From Bactrocera neohumeralis (lineage: Eukaryota; Arthropoda; Insecta; Diptera; Tephritidae), in NCBI RefSeq assembly GCF_024586455.1, contig NC_065920.1, forward strand, positions 50,891,724 through 50,955,723: a stretch of 64,000 nt of DNA. Reading direction: 5' to 3'. Below, one piece after another: positions 1 through 11,850 of the stretch. Below the pieces are notes generated by a model that was given only the letters and a program-made list of their open reading frames with translations, made no database searches and was not told where the DNA came from. The position numbers and the translations under genes are program-made. Within the stretch, counting starts at the first letter, position 1. Every line of letters starts with the position of its first letter.

Positions 1-29
1 TCAATACTCAAAGTACACAAATTGATCTA

Positions 30-155
30 ATCTAATTAATTTTACAGCAAAATAAAAAAATATGTAAATGACGGATAATAAAATCTCGATTATCACTTTA
101 TCATGCGAGAGTATAAAATGTTCGGTGACACCCGAACTTAGCCCTCCCTTACTTA
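30..155 (+). repeat. Repeat family A, 3' end only
   Basis: This stretch matches the right end of the fuller copy at 38374-39345 almost base for base. It has the ATGTAAATGACGGATAAT block, the GCGAGAGTATAAAATG block and the terminal hairpin TTCGGTGACACCCGAA, followed by CTTAGCCCTCCC. No coding capacity. The 5' part lies outside the window or is lost. The transposon class is unknown to me. Confidence 0.8.
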
Positions 156-189
156 TTTGATGATATTTTCTGCCATTTTCACATATTTA

Positions 190-680
190 CCTAATATTTC
201 TTAAATTTTTTGGTTTAAGTTGGTAGTTAGTGACATCTATGCTAAATTTCACGTCAAAATATTCATTGGTATTTGAGATACGCGTCGTTTTGTGAGGCTC
301 TAAAAGTGAATTCTTCGATTTTTACTATGTCTGAATTTATTGAACAAAGAAGTGCGATAATGCACCATCTCATACTGCATTGGTTATTCGTGATCATTTC
401 ACCACATTTTCAACTAATATCGTGCCGCAACCACCGCTTTGATCTGATTTAACTTCTTGTAACTTCTGGCTATTCAGCAAATTCACATGACACCACAGAG
501 ACCGTTTTGACTCAATTGAGGTATAAAAGCTGAATCAAACAAGCCTCTGATAGCCATCATCCAAGTGCTATGATGACTGGAAAATTCGTTGGCAGAAGTG
601 TATTGCAGACGAAGGTGATTACTTTGAAGGAGATGAAAATGAACAAAATTCACCTTTCAATTTTACTATCTTTTACTACT
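190..680 (+). pseudogene. Mariner transposase relic, large internal deletion
   Basis: The 5' leader (AAATTTCACGTCAAAATATT, then GATACGCGTCGTTTTGTGAG) matches the leader of the longer mariner at 14693-15970, so the two are one lineage. The start MSEFIEQR is fused directly to the block holding the second catalytic Asp (DNAPSH-like, from about 352). The DNA-binding middle and the first Asp are deleted. The C-terminal end (WQKCIADEGDYFEGDE-like, to about 640) remains but contains stops and frameshifts. It cannot make a transposase. Neither terminal inverted repeat is clearly preserved. Confidence 0.75.
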
Positions 681-1950
681 ACTTTTTACCACAATTTCAT
701 TTCTACTGGGTATTTACTGTAAATTGTTTGTATGTTTGTTTGTGTTGGCAACTTTTGACTTGAAGGCTGAATTCATTGTCATTCGAAACTTTATTTGAGA
801 GCCTTGAGCATACTAATGTGCGAAGAGCACTGGTAACCATCGAAAATCAATTTGATGAATGGGCTGTCAGAAAGTTTGTCCTACAAGATATTTGAGTGAT
901 TGGAAAGTGTAGTAAGACCATTAATTTACGTAATAATTGATAGATACATTTCTTTATTATTAGCAAGAGTTTTGAAATTTAAAAACTCATTTAAATGGGT
1001 AGTTAACAGGCTAACTCCTATTTATTCTCTATTTGAACCGGATTAAAATTTTTCATTAAATAACATTGGGAATATTTTTCCGTCGTTCTTTCATAAAAAA
1101 AGTTTAAAAATGTACACTAAATGGGTGTTTGATAAACAGTCAATTAATTAAAATGCAAGAGAAATAAAGAAAAAAAATGCAGTGAAGTGCAATGGCAGCA
1201 CAAAATAAAAATAAGAAGTAGTATTTTCAATGCTTTTTTGAGGCAGCTAACATTTAAGATAACCATTATTAACTATCTAATATAGAAATACTCTTTGGAA
1301 TATCCAATGCTTATTAAACAGATATCAATCAATATTGCACAGATATGTGTAACGGTTTAAATTTTTTATTAAGGATTTTCCAATGTTGGTCTATAAGGCA
1401 CATATTTCTTTATAGAGATCGGCGAAATGATTTTAAATAATAATATATATATATTTTCTTCAATTTATGACTTTTACTCACCACTGTATAACTCTATATT
1501 TACTCAGAAGATGATTATTTGTAAGCTGGAATGAAAAACAAATAAAGAAATTATTGTAAGTCTCATGTTTAGCAGATTGTATTAATTCTTGCTTTTATTT
1601 ATTTAATAGTTAAATAAACAATCATTTAAATTTAAAATATATTTTTTTAATGGAAATAAAGGGTAAATATATGTACCCCTAGTATAAAATTTAAAATTTA
1701 TTTTTTCTTTTTTTCAGCTTTACGTAGTTTATTCCTTTAGGCGCTAAAGTTTTGAATACATGCCTCAAATAGGGTTTGAGTTAAAGCTTTCGAAAGTGTA
1801 GTCGCACAGTCTAATCAGTTCCATCAGTTAATCTCTAAAGACGTTTTTTTCAAAAATTTTCTTGAGTGATTCATCGAAGACAAATGATCCGAACACTATC
1901 AGATCACGCGTGAGTCGTGTCAAGCTGTCATGTTATTGTTGTTCAATATT
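680..1950. other. AT-rich stretch, no gene seen
   Basis: Strongly AT-rich sequence with short A/T runs and an alternating AT run near 1441-1455. Apart from a Tc1-like relic starting near 1950, no protein-like reading frame or known repeat was recognised. Confidence 0.5.
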
Positions 1951-2425
1951 CTTTGGCATTTCATCGTGGAAAGACTCACGCCTGAACAACATTTACAAAT
2001 CGTTCAACTTACTTCAGAAAGTTCGCGTTCTGCAAAGAATCTCTTTTGCGCGCTTTGATCAACTAATGGTAAACATAATAGGCCTACTGAGGGGCTCTTG
2101 AAAAGTTCCAAAAAGATTCGCCGTTTTCGAACCAAAAAGAGAACCTAAAGAGATTCAAGAGTTACCATTCCTTTCAGAAAAAACAACGGTTTGGTGCGAT
2201 TTGGGGGTCGGTAGAATCATCAGTCCATATTTTGATGACTGAAATTGAAGCTCATGATCTCGACAACATTTGGTTTCAGCGAGAGGGCGAAACTTTCCAC
2301 ACATCACATCAATCAATGGATTTATTGAGAGAACACTTCGGTGAGCAGATAATATCACTTTTTGGACCGGTTGATTGACCACCACAATCGTGTGATATCA
2401 CACCGTTGGACTGGATTCGGTAGAA
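1950..2425 (+). pseudogene. IS630/Tc1-mariner-superfamily transposase relic
   Basis: The N-terminal motif ERLTPEQHLQIVQ (about 1965-2005) and, after a gap, NIWFQREGETFHTSHQSM... and VDWPPQSCDITPLDW (to about 2420) identify a transposase family common in insect genomes. The second catalytic motif is normally FQQDGATCHT; here it reads FQREGETFHT, so the Asp is replaced by Glu. The HTH middle and first Asp region are deleted, and the frame changes between the two parts. It is a dead fragment. Sister relics lie at 29830-30260, 50021-50455 and 63040-63660. Confidence 0.75.
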
Positions 2426-2477
2426 AGCGTTCCTAGTTAACAAACGAGCGGCTAGAGAGTCAGGATAAACAATTTCG

Positions 2478-3235
2478 CGCGACGTTTTTCTGTGAGCGGT
2501 GCAAGCCGAAAATGCAGCGTTTGTTAGAGCAGAGGTACGCGATTAAATTCTGTGTGAAACTCGCTAAATCTGCGACAGAGACGTTTTATATGATCAAGCA
2601 GGCTTATCCAGATGTTGTTTTAACAAGAACTTATGTGTTTCGGTGGCATCAGGCCTTTTTGGTGGACCGGGAAGAGGTCGCTGATGAAAAAGGAACAATG
2701 AGCAAAAACCAAAGTGCAAACGATGCTCATTGTCTTTTTTGACATCAAAAGCATCGTCCACTATGAATTTGTGCCTCTTGGACAAACCGTTAACGCCAAG
2801 TTTTACATGGAAGTCCTCACGAGACACAAACGAAGGGTCAATCGGGCCCGACATGACATCGCAGCCGATTGGAAGTTGCACCACGACAACGCTCTGGCTC
2901 ACACCACTTCTTTTGTGAACTGCTACCTAAGCAAGGTCGGCATCCCAACACTTCCGCAACCGCTTTTTAGTCCAGATGTGGTCCCCCGGACTTTTTTTTG
3001 TTTCCTTGATGAAAGGCAAGTATTTTGAGATGATAGGGTTATCCACGCAGCATACATGCAGGCTCTCAAGGCTATTCCGGGGAATGCCTTCCGTGATGCC
3101 TTCAATGCTTGGAAATTGCGCTGACAGCGCTGCATCGAAGCAGGGGAATAATTTTTTAAATCGACTCACGCCTTTTTTTTCCGGACAAAACCTGTATTTT
3201 TATCGGTAAGTCTTATTTGGCACATTTAGTTTGCT
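2478..3235 (+). pseudogene. Mariner transposase relic, internally deleted
   Basis: The leader TTTCTGTGAGCGGTGCAAGC precedes ATG at 2512. The protein starts with a mariner HTH (EQRYAIKFCVKLAKSATETF; VFRWHQAF). About half the transposase is then missing, and the sequence resumes at TMLIVFFDIKSIVHYEFVP (from 2717). The second Asp is kept (LHHDNALAH, about 2876), but the third motif reads VVPRTFF instead of APCDFF, so that Asp is lost. Several stops and frameshifts follow up to the C-terminal RCIEAGGEYF-like end near 3155. This lineage differs from the other mariners in the window. Confidence 0.8.
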
Positions 3236-3539
3236 ACACATTATATTAATTCGTTTACCTTATAAAAAATATTTGGCAGGTAGCCAACCCCTACCATTAC
3301 CGACATTATAAAAATTCTTCTAGTTTATCAATTTTGTTGCTTTAAGGATATTTTATCAAGTGGCAACATCTCTCTTTAAAATACACATTTTATTGATCAA
3401 TTTGAATTCGGGGAATACCAAAATAACAAGAACATAACGATTGTGTCATGATCAATTTTTTTGAAGAAAAGTTTTGAAGAATATTATAAAAAAATAATTA
3501 AAATACTTAAAAGATAAATTTGAAAAAAATATTTACGCA

Positions 3540-5165
3540 GTTTTCACAAATAGTGAAAGAAAAAAATACAAGCGAAAAAATTAGAAAATATTTTTCTATT
3601 GTACCGCTTCTGACGAAGAGTGTGATGAAGACAATGAAGAGTTTTTGGAGAAGAATTTGAAAGAGCTTTTAGAAAATGGTGAAGAATTAGAAATCGATAT
3701 ACTAAAAAGTACTGCCAAATAAAAAACTTCTAAAAGATCAGAAAATATGGATGACTTTATTATTGAAACAGTTGATGTTTCCCAATTGAAATGGAGAAAA
3801 AAGACCAATCGACTTTCAAGACGTTACTTGGAAAGAGTCAGAAGAAAACATTAACATAGTAAATAAGTCGATCCAATATTTCAACACTTTTTTTGATGAT
3901 GCTTTAATCAAACTGATTGTGGAACAGACCAATATGTATTCCCACCAAGAGTCCGGCAGTGAACTCAATTGCTCAAATGATGGCACTCGTCGATTTCTTG
4001 GAGTTTTGTTGTACTTGGGCGTAGTCCAGCAGATTCGATGCCGGAAAAAAATTTGAGAAAATAAAGAAATATATAATTTTTTCTGATAAGTCGAAACAAC
4101 CATCTAAAAGCGATAATAATTATGACAAATTATACAAAATTCGTCCACTATTTTCGTTGCTCAAAGAAAAATTCAACAAACTATCTCAAGAGCATATAAA
4201 GGCAAGTTCAGAGGTATGCAAATGCAATAAATAAAAGCTTTCGGTTATTACGTTAATTGCATATTTTAGGAAGATCATCCTTCAAGCAGTACAACCCTGC
4301 TAAACCCCAGGGTCAAATGGGAAAGTGTGAACTAAAGTCTGAGTTAGATTTGGCTGGATAATAAGCCAGTTCAGTTATTGTCCACATTTGTGGGAGAAAA
4401 ACCAATCGAGACATGTAAGCGTTGGAATGAGTGGCTTATGGAGCTGTATAAAGTGAAACATCGCTCCAATAAGTGATACATGAAAATATTTCACTGGAGC
4501 CTAAGCCCAGTAGTTATTAATTCCTGGCTTATGTATCGGAGACATCTCAAAATCGTTAATGCAAACATCAAACATATGCCACTTCTAAAATTCCAGATGG
4601 ATATCGCAACTGAGTTCTTAAGCGCTACGCCGGTGTTTTCCAGTTCTACTCCAAAGAAGAGGGGATCTAGATCTATGCAAAATGTAGAAACCGATTCAAT
4701 TTCGGATTCACTTTCTTTCTCAGAAGCGTCTAGTTCGAAACGCCGTCTTGTTGTTGAAGAACCCCCCAACTCAAAGCGATATGATGAAAATGGTCATTGG
4801 ATAGTTTGGGGAGGACGATGCCGTCTTTGTAAAACCGGAACAACTCTCTCAAAATGCTTAAAATAAGGTATTCATCTATGCTGGAATACGCACAAGAACT
4901 GTTTATTATCTTATCACATTTACAATACAAAACAAACATATATATACAGAGAAATCCCTTGTCTATATTTTTTCCTTTGCATGTATTTATATCAATACTG
5001 CCCTAAACGCCCAAAGTTGCTTATAAGCAACTTTCAATATCCTTTGATCGGATCACGCTAGAGAGCTAAAACTTTTCATGGCAGTTAATTGAGCCATTTT
5101 AAGTCAGAAAATCAAGAAAACAAAATTTCTGGTGGTTGGTTTAAGTGCGATCCTGAAAGGGTTAA
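3540..5165 (+). pseudogene. piggyBac-family transposase relic
   Basis: An acidic N-terminal stretch (3600-3800) leads into a piggyBac core: LIVEQTNMYSHQESGSEL and TRRFLGVLLYLGVVQQ (about 3905-4030), then NKPVQLLSTFVGEKPIET (4360-4410). A C-terminal open frame at 4480-4866 has the typical KIFHWSLSPVVINSWLMYRR helix and a cysteine-rich tail (GRCRLCKTGTTLSKC). Frameshifts, stops and at least one internal deletion remove part of the catalytic core. The sequence ends GAAAGGGTTAA at 5155-5165, which fits a piggyBac right end with TTAA target. No matching left end (TTAACCC) was seen, so the 5' end is probably truncated. Confidence 0.8.
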
Positions 5166-6094
5166 TCTTGTTTGCATTTAAAAAATTTGTACTAAGTGGC
5201 ATTATCTTTGTCTTAAAGCAATGCAGCTTTGCAACAAGCAGTCCTAAAAACACATCAGTTTAGTTTTCACTATGCTGGCGCTCTATAGTCGCTGGCATGG
5301 CGAAGTTCCTTTACGTTACACAACTTGCCTAACTCTCATAAAAACATTATTTTAAATTAAAAACCAATTCATATATACATATATACCATATTTATATATG
5401 TATATTATATTGACAAAAATATCTCAATAGCTTAAAAAATTTCTTTAATATAAATATTTTAAACTTTCATGTTTTTTTACATATAAATATTAAAATTGAA
5501 AATACTTTTGTGCGCAGAAATGCACTCAACCAGTCACGGACAGGCGCATGAACTGTTGAACTCGTTACCTTAACTGCCGGCTAGTTTGACAGACTGCATG
5601 TTGTTTTTGTATATGCCTTTCGGGATTTCAGTTTTATAACGGATAGTGTAAGCGCCTAAAAGTGAGCCAACGGTTTATTAATTACAACATGCCGTTTAGC
5701 GTACATGTGAGAATTTATGTATTAACACACATCCAGAAATATATACATACATGGATGTGTAGAATTTGAATGGTTAGGTAAAATATTAAAAAATAACTTT
5801 TGACTCACACGATAGACATACAAATTATTAGGATGGTCAATCTTGATGATTTGCTTTTTCATTTAATGAAGGGAGATGTTTAAAGTTTTCAACTGCGAGT
5901 AGATATTAGCTTTAAAATACTTGCTGTATCTGGAGAAATTAATTTTTTAACTTAAATTCACTAAATAGTTGAGCTGCAGCTGAAGTTGTTGAACATAGTT
6001 TACGTAGATGAAATGAATGTCACCTTTAGCTAATTCGTTAACAAAATACTATTACCAACCGCGAACTTTACTGTGTGTTGATCTATGTAGAAAA
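5166..6094. other. Stretch without recognisable gene
   Basis: AT-rich sequence between the piggyBac right end and the next mariner. It contains TATATACATATATACCATATTTATATATG-type palindromic AT runs near 5370-5410. Nothing coding was recognised. Confidence 0.5.
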
Positions 6095-7017
6095 TACAAG
6101 GTCAAAAGAAACAGAACTTTTTAAATATAACTGTTTCTGGTGGCGCCACCTATTGGTGGGTATATGAAATAAAAAGTTTGATTTCTTGTTGACATTTCGT
6201 AAAAATTTTAAGACAATTGGATAACTACAATCGATGTTATCGATCAAAAAGTGACAGCAGCTTTTGGTCGTCGGTCGTAAAATGCAAAGAGCAAATATTA
6301 AATTTTGTTTTAAATTTGGGAAAACGTTTACTGAAACATTTCAAATGATGAAAAAAGTTTATGGTGATCAGTGCCTATCCCGTAGTAATGTGCATGAGTG
6401 GTTTAAACGATTCCAAGAAGGTCGTGAGGACCTCTGTGACGATCAGAAGTCGGTCGTCTTCAGAAGTCAAAAATAAAGACAAATCTGATTTGTTTTTACG
6501 ATGCCGAGGGTATTGTACACCGAGAGTTCGTCCCACCTGGCCAAACGATTAATGCTGTGTTTTACCTTGGTGTTATGAAGCGTCTTTTGTCACGCATTCG
6601 TCGTGCTCGACCACAATACCGTGAGGCAGGGTCCTGGCGCCTGTTGCACGATAATGCGCCGTGTCATCGATCGACGCTTGTCACTGATTTTTTGACAAAA
6701 AACTCCATATTAACCATTAATCACTCACCCTACTCACCTGATCTGGCACCCTGTGATTTTTACCTATTTGGAAAACTTCATTTGCCCATGAAAGGACGCT
6801 GGTTTCTGGACATTTCAGCTATCCAAAAGGCGACGACCGATATTCTCAAGAGCATTCCGAAAAATGACCTTAAACACTCATTTGAAATGCTAATTGATCG
6901 GACTAAACGCTGTATCGAAGCACAAGGAAACTACTTTGAATAAAAAAATATAACTTTTGAAAAATATTAATTTTTTGTTGTTTTTTTAACAGTCGTATTT
7001 CTTTTGCGACAGACCTT
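6095..7017 (+). mobile_element. Mariner element, internally deleted, degenerate TIRs
   Basis: The ends carry related inverted repeats: CAAGGTCAAAAGAAACAG on the left, and the reverse complement of the right end reads CAAGGTCTGTCGCAAAAG. The transposase starts near 6282 (MQRANIKFCFKFGKTFTETF) with the HTH and HEWFKRF helix. It breaks near 6455 and resumes at GIVHREFVPPGQTINAVFYLG. An open frame at 6557-6943 carries the second and third Asp (codons at 6650 and 6755, giving 34 residues between them as in mariner DD34D) and the normal C-terminus ending near NYFE. The first Asp and second half of the HTH are deleted. It is related to the elements at 20398-21280 and 31366-32283. Confidence 0.85.
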
Positions 7018-7059
7018 GCATATTGAAAGCACCGACTTTAGAACCAAAATCAATCTATC

Positions 7060-7425
7060 TTCGAAAGCCAATACAAGTGTTAACTCTAATATTTAAAAAT
7101 TTTGTAAAAAGGTCTTCAGTTTGCAAGCTCTATATTTCGATCTCTACTCGACGTGGCACAAAAGATTAAGGTCTTTTAGTACAAGTTTACGCTTCATATC
7201 CAAACATTAAACAAAATATTTGAGTCGACCCATAAGAGTTATTGAAATCCGCTCTTATCTCACTGATGTCAACGCGACGATTTTCAAGCATGGTTTCTTT
7301 AACTATATCGATGTTATTGTTATTAAAGAGGTGGATGGACGACTAACATGAAGCGAGAGTTCGATGACTTTGCGATTGTCACTGAATACTTTGTGCCACG
7401 TAGCCATTTTTCCATTGTTGTTATG
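7060..7425 (-). pseudogene. Mariner HTH-region relic, minus strand
   Basis: Reading the minus strand gives TWHKVFSDNRKVIELS, then SRPSTS, then NRRVDISEIRADFNNSYGST and a degraded ILLDVLGMKR-like stretch. That is the order of the two helix-turn-helix motifs and linker of mariner transposases. Several stops interrupt it and nothing of the catalytic domain is recognisable. This lineage is different from the neighbouring mariner at 6095-7017. Confidence 0.65.
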
Positions 7426-7939
7426 AATTATACATTGTGAAAATATAATTATAATATCGCAACCACTTTCTGTCTAACGTTACTGTTCAAAATTACTTAA
7501 AATACGATTAATCTCAATAGAAGCGCACCAGAAATAAAGAAGTAAACGTAGAAAATATATAATGTTTTGAAATGGCTCAATACAAAATTTTAACAATAGG
7601 CGTGGCTCCGCCTTGTTTGAATTAGATTTTATATCTAATTTATTAATTATATCGAAACAAAATGATGATACAGAGCGGTTCTGATACTTGGCAATTTTTT
7701 TCGAATTCGTTCAAAGGAAGATAGATCCTTTATTTGTCATAATATATCGAAAATATTGGTCTTTCAACTTTCAATCGACATTGTATTCAATATTATGGTC
7801 ATAATTACACTAAACGACAAAATAAACATTTTTTATGGACTTTGTGGCTAAAAATAAAAAGAAATAGGAAAAATATCACTTTGAATATTATAATCTTTAT
7901 TACTTTATTTCCTCTAATTACTCATTTTTCGCAACTGTC
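7426..7939. other. AT-rich stretch, no gene seen
   Basis: AT-rich DNA with a short GGCGTGGCTCCGCC patch near 7601, a motif also found inside repeat families A and B, so part of it may be an old repeat. Nothing coding was recognised. Confidence 0.4.
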
Positions 7940-8060
7940 GCTATCGGACCGATGTAGAATATAGCTATCATACAAATTGAACAATCGAACTCAAGTCCTT
8001 GTATGGAAAACTTTGTTATTTGGAAAGATATTGTGACGAAATTTAACAGAGATTATTAGG
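7940..8060 (-). repeat. Repeat family B fragment
   Basis: The block CGGACCGATGTAGAATATAG through TCAAGTCCTTGTATGGAAAAC is the reverse complement of the core of repeat B (compare 60400-60470 and the tandem units at 57964-58580). Old and partial. Confidence 0.65.
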
Positions 8061-8243
8061 ACCAAACTGGTTTATGCGTGGCTTATTGGCCTACCAGATT
8101 AACCTAACCTAACTAAACCTTTTTATACCCTTTTATGCTATAAAAAATGCACACAATGAAGGATATTATAGCTTCAAAAGAGCTATAGTTTACTTTTTCT
8201 TGTTTTACAACAAAATCTCTGGAAAAAATCGGCATTGAATATA

Positions 8244-8549
8244 TGTTGGGACAGGGAAACCCTATAATAGCGTAATGCGAACCAGAAATCTGGCAACTAC
8301 GAGCAGCATCAGAAAAGTGTCCACAACAAAAATAAAAAGAGTCGAGTCGCGTTTGATAAGCCGAAGACGAGAACGAAATTTTGGTGTCTGCAGTATTTTT
8401 ATAAATTCATTGTAAAACTGTCATTTCTTTTCAAATCGTTTATTTCATTATATTGTAACAATTAATGTTAACAAATTTCTAATTAAACTAAATAAACCTT
8501 AAATACATTTTCTTAACTCATTTGTGCGGCTTGTGGGTGGAATCCTACA
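8244..8549. mobile_element. Probable solo LTR (306 bp)
   Basis: The segment starts TGTTGGGACAGGG and ends GGAATCCTACA, so it has TG...CA ends with a short inverted repeat (TGTtGG / CCtACA). It is flanked on both sides by TATA (8240-8243 and 8550-8553), a 4-bp target duplication. An AATAAA-type signal lies near 8489. No gag-pol is adjacent, so it fits a solo LTR left by recombination, perhaps Ty3/gypsy-like given the AT-rich 4-bp target. The family is unknown. Confidence 0.6.
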
Positions 8550-9065
8550 TATATGCGACTCAACATCTTCCTTGAGTACACAATGAATATGCCAACTACA
8601 CAAAGCTCTTCTAATCGCGCCGACAACCCTAATGTCTGCCTTCACATACTCTTATGCAAACTTCAGTTATTCACCTTACGCTGTCTGCCTACATGCAAGT
8701 GCGTGCCACAGTTGCATTCACATGCATATTGTTTGTGTTATATACATATGTATGTGTTGGTGTATGAATGCCGGCATATAATTTTTTGCCGTTAAATTGT
8801 GCAGAAAACTGAGCTGCAGCGCAAACAAAAAAGGCGCAAAAACGGTATATGAAAAATGTGCGCGTTTCATAAAAGTCAGCACAATAAGCTGCAAGCTGCT
8901 TTTCACTTTCTACCAAACAAACGTAAACACTGCTAATGCCACGCCAACATGAGCGCACGCCCGTCATACATATAACCTTCACAGTTATGCATTTTTGCTG
9001 TGCCTTTTCAAGTTTTTCATTACTCATATGCGTAGTGAATGGAGAAAAAGAGTAATAGAAAAATG

Positions 9066-9092
9066 AAAAAGAAATAGAAATAGAAATAGAAA
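9066..9092. repeat. (AGAAAT)n microsatellite
   Basis: Several copies of AGAAAT in a row, bordered by further A-rich sequence. Confidence 0.8.
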
Positions 9093-9842
9093 AAAACTCA
9101 AAAAAATGCACAAAAAGCACCTCTCAGTGTCTAATGTGTTGCCTATATTCGGGCGCAGACGAACGGACGCTGTATTGTGCAAAGAATGCACATTGTTTAG
9201 ATTCCGCCATTTAGTCAGCTACAGCACGTTATTCACTTTGTCTTGCATTCTCTTGACAAATGTCAGCGGCAGTTACAGTTACATGCTGCAAACGCTGTTG
9301 TAATGTACCGTTACGTGTGAACTACAGCTACACAAAGTGTTTATAAGCGGCATACGCCTAAAAGTATGCAAATATTAAAGTGTTTTCGTAAATTACTCAT
9401 GACTCGTTCGCCGGAAATTACTTCAAATTACAGTTATTTATGCTTCTGCCATCAATTATGTATTTAATAATTTGAATTTGATAAGTTGCTTACTTAAAAC
9501 TGTTTAATGAAATTCATTTCAGCTTCATTCATTTCTGCAAACATTTGCTCATTAAATATTTGAGTTTATTCAATCAATTACTATGCTTTACTTATACAAC
9601 AATGAATTATTTATCGATGGTAATTTATGTGCAGAAGTTTGCCCCCAGCATTTTAGTGGTGTTATGTCACATAATCTATGTATTTAGTAAATAAATGTTT
9701 ATTTAATTGTAAATGATAAAATGTAATTATCGCGGTAGACCAGATTGAGTGTAATTTAATGAGAATTTGGTTGACAGTTCGTGGGAAATTAAACCGGAGG
9801 CTCAGTGAGGATAAATCGAAATCAAATATGCTCTAAAATATT

Positions 9843-9862
9843 GTATGTATGTATGTATGGAT
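9843..9862. repeat. (GTAT)n microsatellite
   Basis: About four GTAT units followed by a GGATGTATA variant. Confidence 0.8.
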
Positions 9863-10239
9863 GTATATTTAATTATATTATAAATTAAATGTTTATTATT
9901 TAAGTTAGTTGAGCTCATTGCTGTCACATTTGAATTAGCCTAGGTAATCTGTTAGACTCAGCTAGATATATGAAGGGTGCAAAGCAGGAACACACTAAAA
10001 TAATACATCAATGTTATTGCATTCCAGATAATCTGGTTCATTGTAGGAACCTTCAACTTTCGCTTCCTTCTCAGCTCACAAAGTTGCGAGGGATTTGCGA
10101 TTAAAACATATAAGAAGAGGTACAATGAAGTTTTCCACGCATGTATCGAAGTTAAAAAAGAGGGAAGGGGATGTAGTCTTCTCTCGGGAGCTCTAAATTA
10201 ACTCTAGTTTTAGTCTGCTAATGTTAACTCGTTAACGAC

Positions 10240-11850
10240 CTGCTTAAAAAACTTTAGGATCGTGGCTGCCGGGTGATTGCCTATGCAGACGATGTAGTAC
10301 TTATGGTCAAAGGAAAGTTCCTGAGTACCGTGTACGAGTTGACGCAAGGGTATATCAGCGTCGTAACAGATTGAGAAGTCGGAAGTGGTTTCACCATCAA
10401 CCCAAATAATATCGATATGGTTTTATTTACTAGAAGATACAAGATTCCGGTGGCACCGCGTCGCTAATGGGAGACATCCGTCTAGTGCTCATCATGGATA
10501 AGAAGCCGTCATGGAAGCAGAATATCGAAGAGAAAGCAAAAAAGGCATCGACGATGCGATCTACGACACCATAGTCCAACCAATTACGTTTAATAGATTC
10601 TTTATGTGGTGGATGGTCCTAGAAAGCCTCGAGAGCGTTCAACGGGCAGCACTCAACATCATGTGTGGTGCCCGTAGACATCATCGGAAAGTATACGGCA
10701 GCGAAGTGGTTATCAGACTTAGAGAATCTAGGTTCTTACACTCGGATATATCAAACACTTTGACTTCATACTGGATAACTTAGATCATGGAGTCACCAAA
10801 CCGAACTCTGGAATTTCCTTCTATTCCCATATACTGACGAGGGAGCTATGGCTGGCAAGATGCCGTTGAGGGAGAGAGGCAGTGAGCTTCTTTACGGATG
10901 GTTGAAAGCTGGGGTGTAAGGTTGGTGGACTGTCAGGAGGTTTCTAACAACCCCAGTTTCAGACACCAAGACTATTGCAGTGTTTTCCAAGCCATTAAGG
11001 TGATAGTAGACTTACTGCTCTGAAGTGCAGCCTCCTGCAGAAAGTGACCATCCACTCAGATAGCAGGGCGACGATACTAGCCTTGAACTCATTAGCAGTG
11101 CTTTCAGGATTAGTTAAGAAAAAAATACCAAACCCCGCTATAAATAACATCGTGTCTCTTTGTTATAAGACTAGTATGAGGACCAGCCCACAACGGAATC
11201 GCAGGAAGATATAAAGCTGATGAGCTAGCAAGGAAATTCACTCTTGGTCCGCTATCAGTAGAATGACAGCGGATCGGTACTCCCGTATTTTCTTGTGTTC
11301 TACTACTAGTTAGCTGAGTTGCGAGGGAACTGGGCCAGCGCTGGGCCACCGTCGGTACATGCACTGTCACATAATCCTTTGGCTCAAGATCGATCCCAAG
11401 AGATCTAGTGATATCTTTGCCCTCAGTAAGGCCAGCCTCTTCCAAATTGTGCCATTGCCCAATTGGCCTCCATGCTGTAAGGCTGGGAATCTTAGCAGAC
11501 GCCATCTGCAGAAGCTGTATGGAAGAAGACGAGGTTGAAAGAACTCAACATTTCCTTCTTGACTATCACGCGTTTGAGAGATCAAGACTTCAGCTCTTGC
11601 GGGCGCATACCTTCAGACATCCCACCGAGCTAGCGGAAATGGAAATTAAACGCCTGTGCGAATTTGTATTGGCCACTAAGCGTTTTGCTAATTTATAAGT
11701 TCTAACACAGGAATTCTTCTTTTCTATAGCTTCCCCAAAGACTACATATAACAGTCCTCATGTGATCTCTCTAGATCGCCTATCTAACCTAGACTGCTAG
11801 CCTGACTGTGCCCTTGATGCTAGTCTAGGAGTACATGACCTCATTAGCAA
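10240..11850 (+). pseudogene. LINE relic with RT, RNase H and C-terminal zinc region
   Basis: The relic opens with an RT palm fragment, GCRVIAYADDVVLMVKGKF (about 10265-10320, YADD catalytic motif), followed by FTINPNN and VLFTRRYKIPVAP. Further on come RNase H pieces: a FFTDG start (about 10893), HSDSRATILALNSL (about 11058-11100) and a NGIAGRYKADELARKF-like stretch (about 11200-11235). The open frame 11408-11698 holds CRSCMEEDEVERTQHF and ends VLATKRFANL, the zinc-binding C-terminus of this LINE type. RT followed by RNase H points to an I-clade-like element. Many stops and frameshifts; the 5' endonuclease part is absent. Confidence 0.75.

Larger units (their letters stand above)
8550..10239. 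other. Probable host non-coding DNA
   Basis: No protein-like frame was recognised. It contains a short (AGAAAT)n array at about 9066-9092 and a (GTAT)n array at about 9843-9862. GC content is a little higher than in the flanking relics around 8600-9300. It could be intergenic or intronic. Confidence 0.4.

Noticed and set aside
4491..4939. Minus-strand frames opposite the piggyBac C-terminus
   Set aside because: Antisense shadows; the plus strand carries the piggyBac helix and cysteine-rich tail.
8689..9120. 143-codon minus-strand frame
   Set aside because: Much of it is translation of a poly-purine microsatellite and of TATACATATG-type runs; no domain, no conserved motif.
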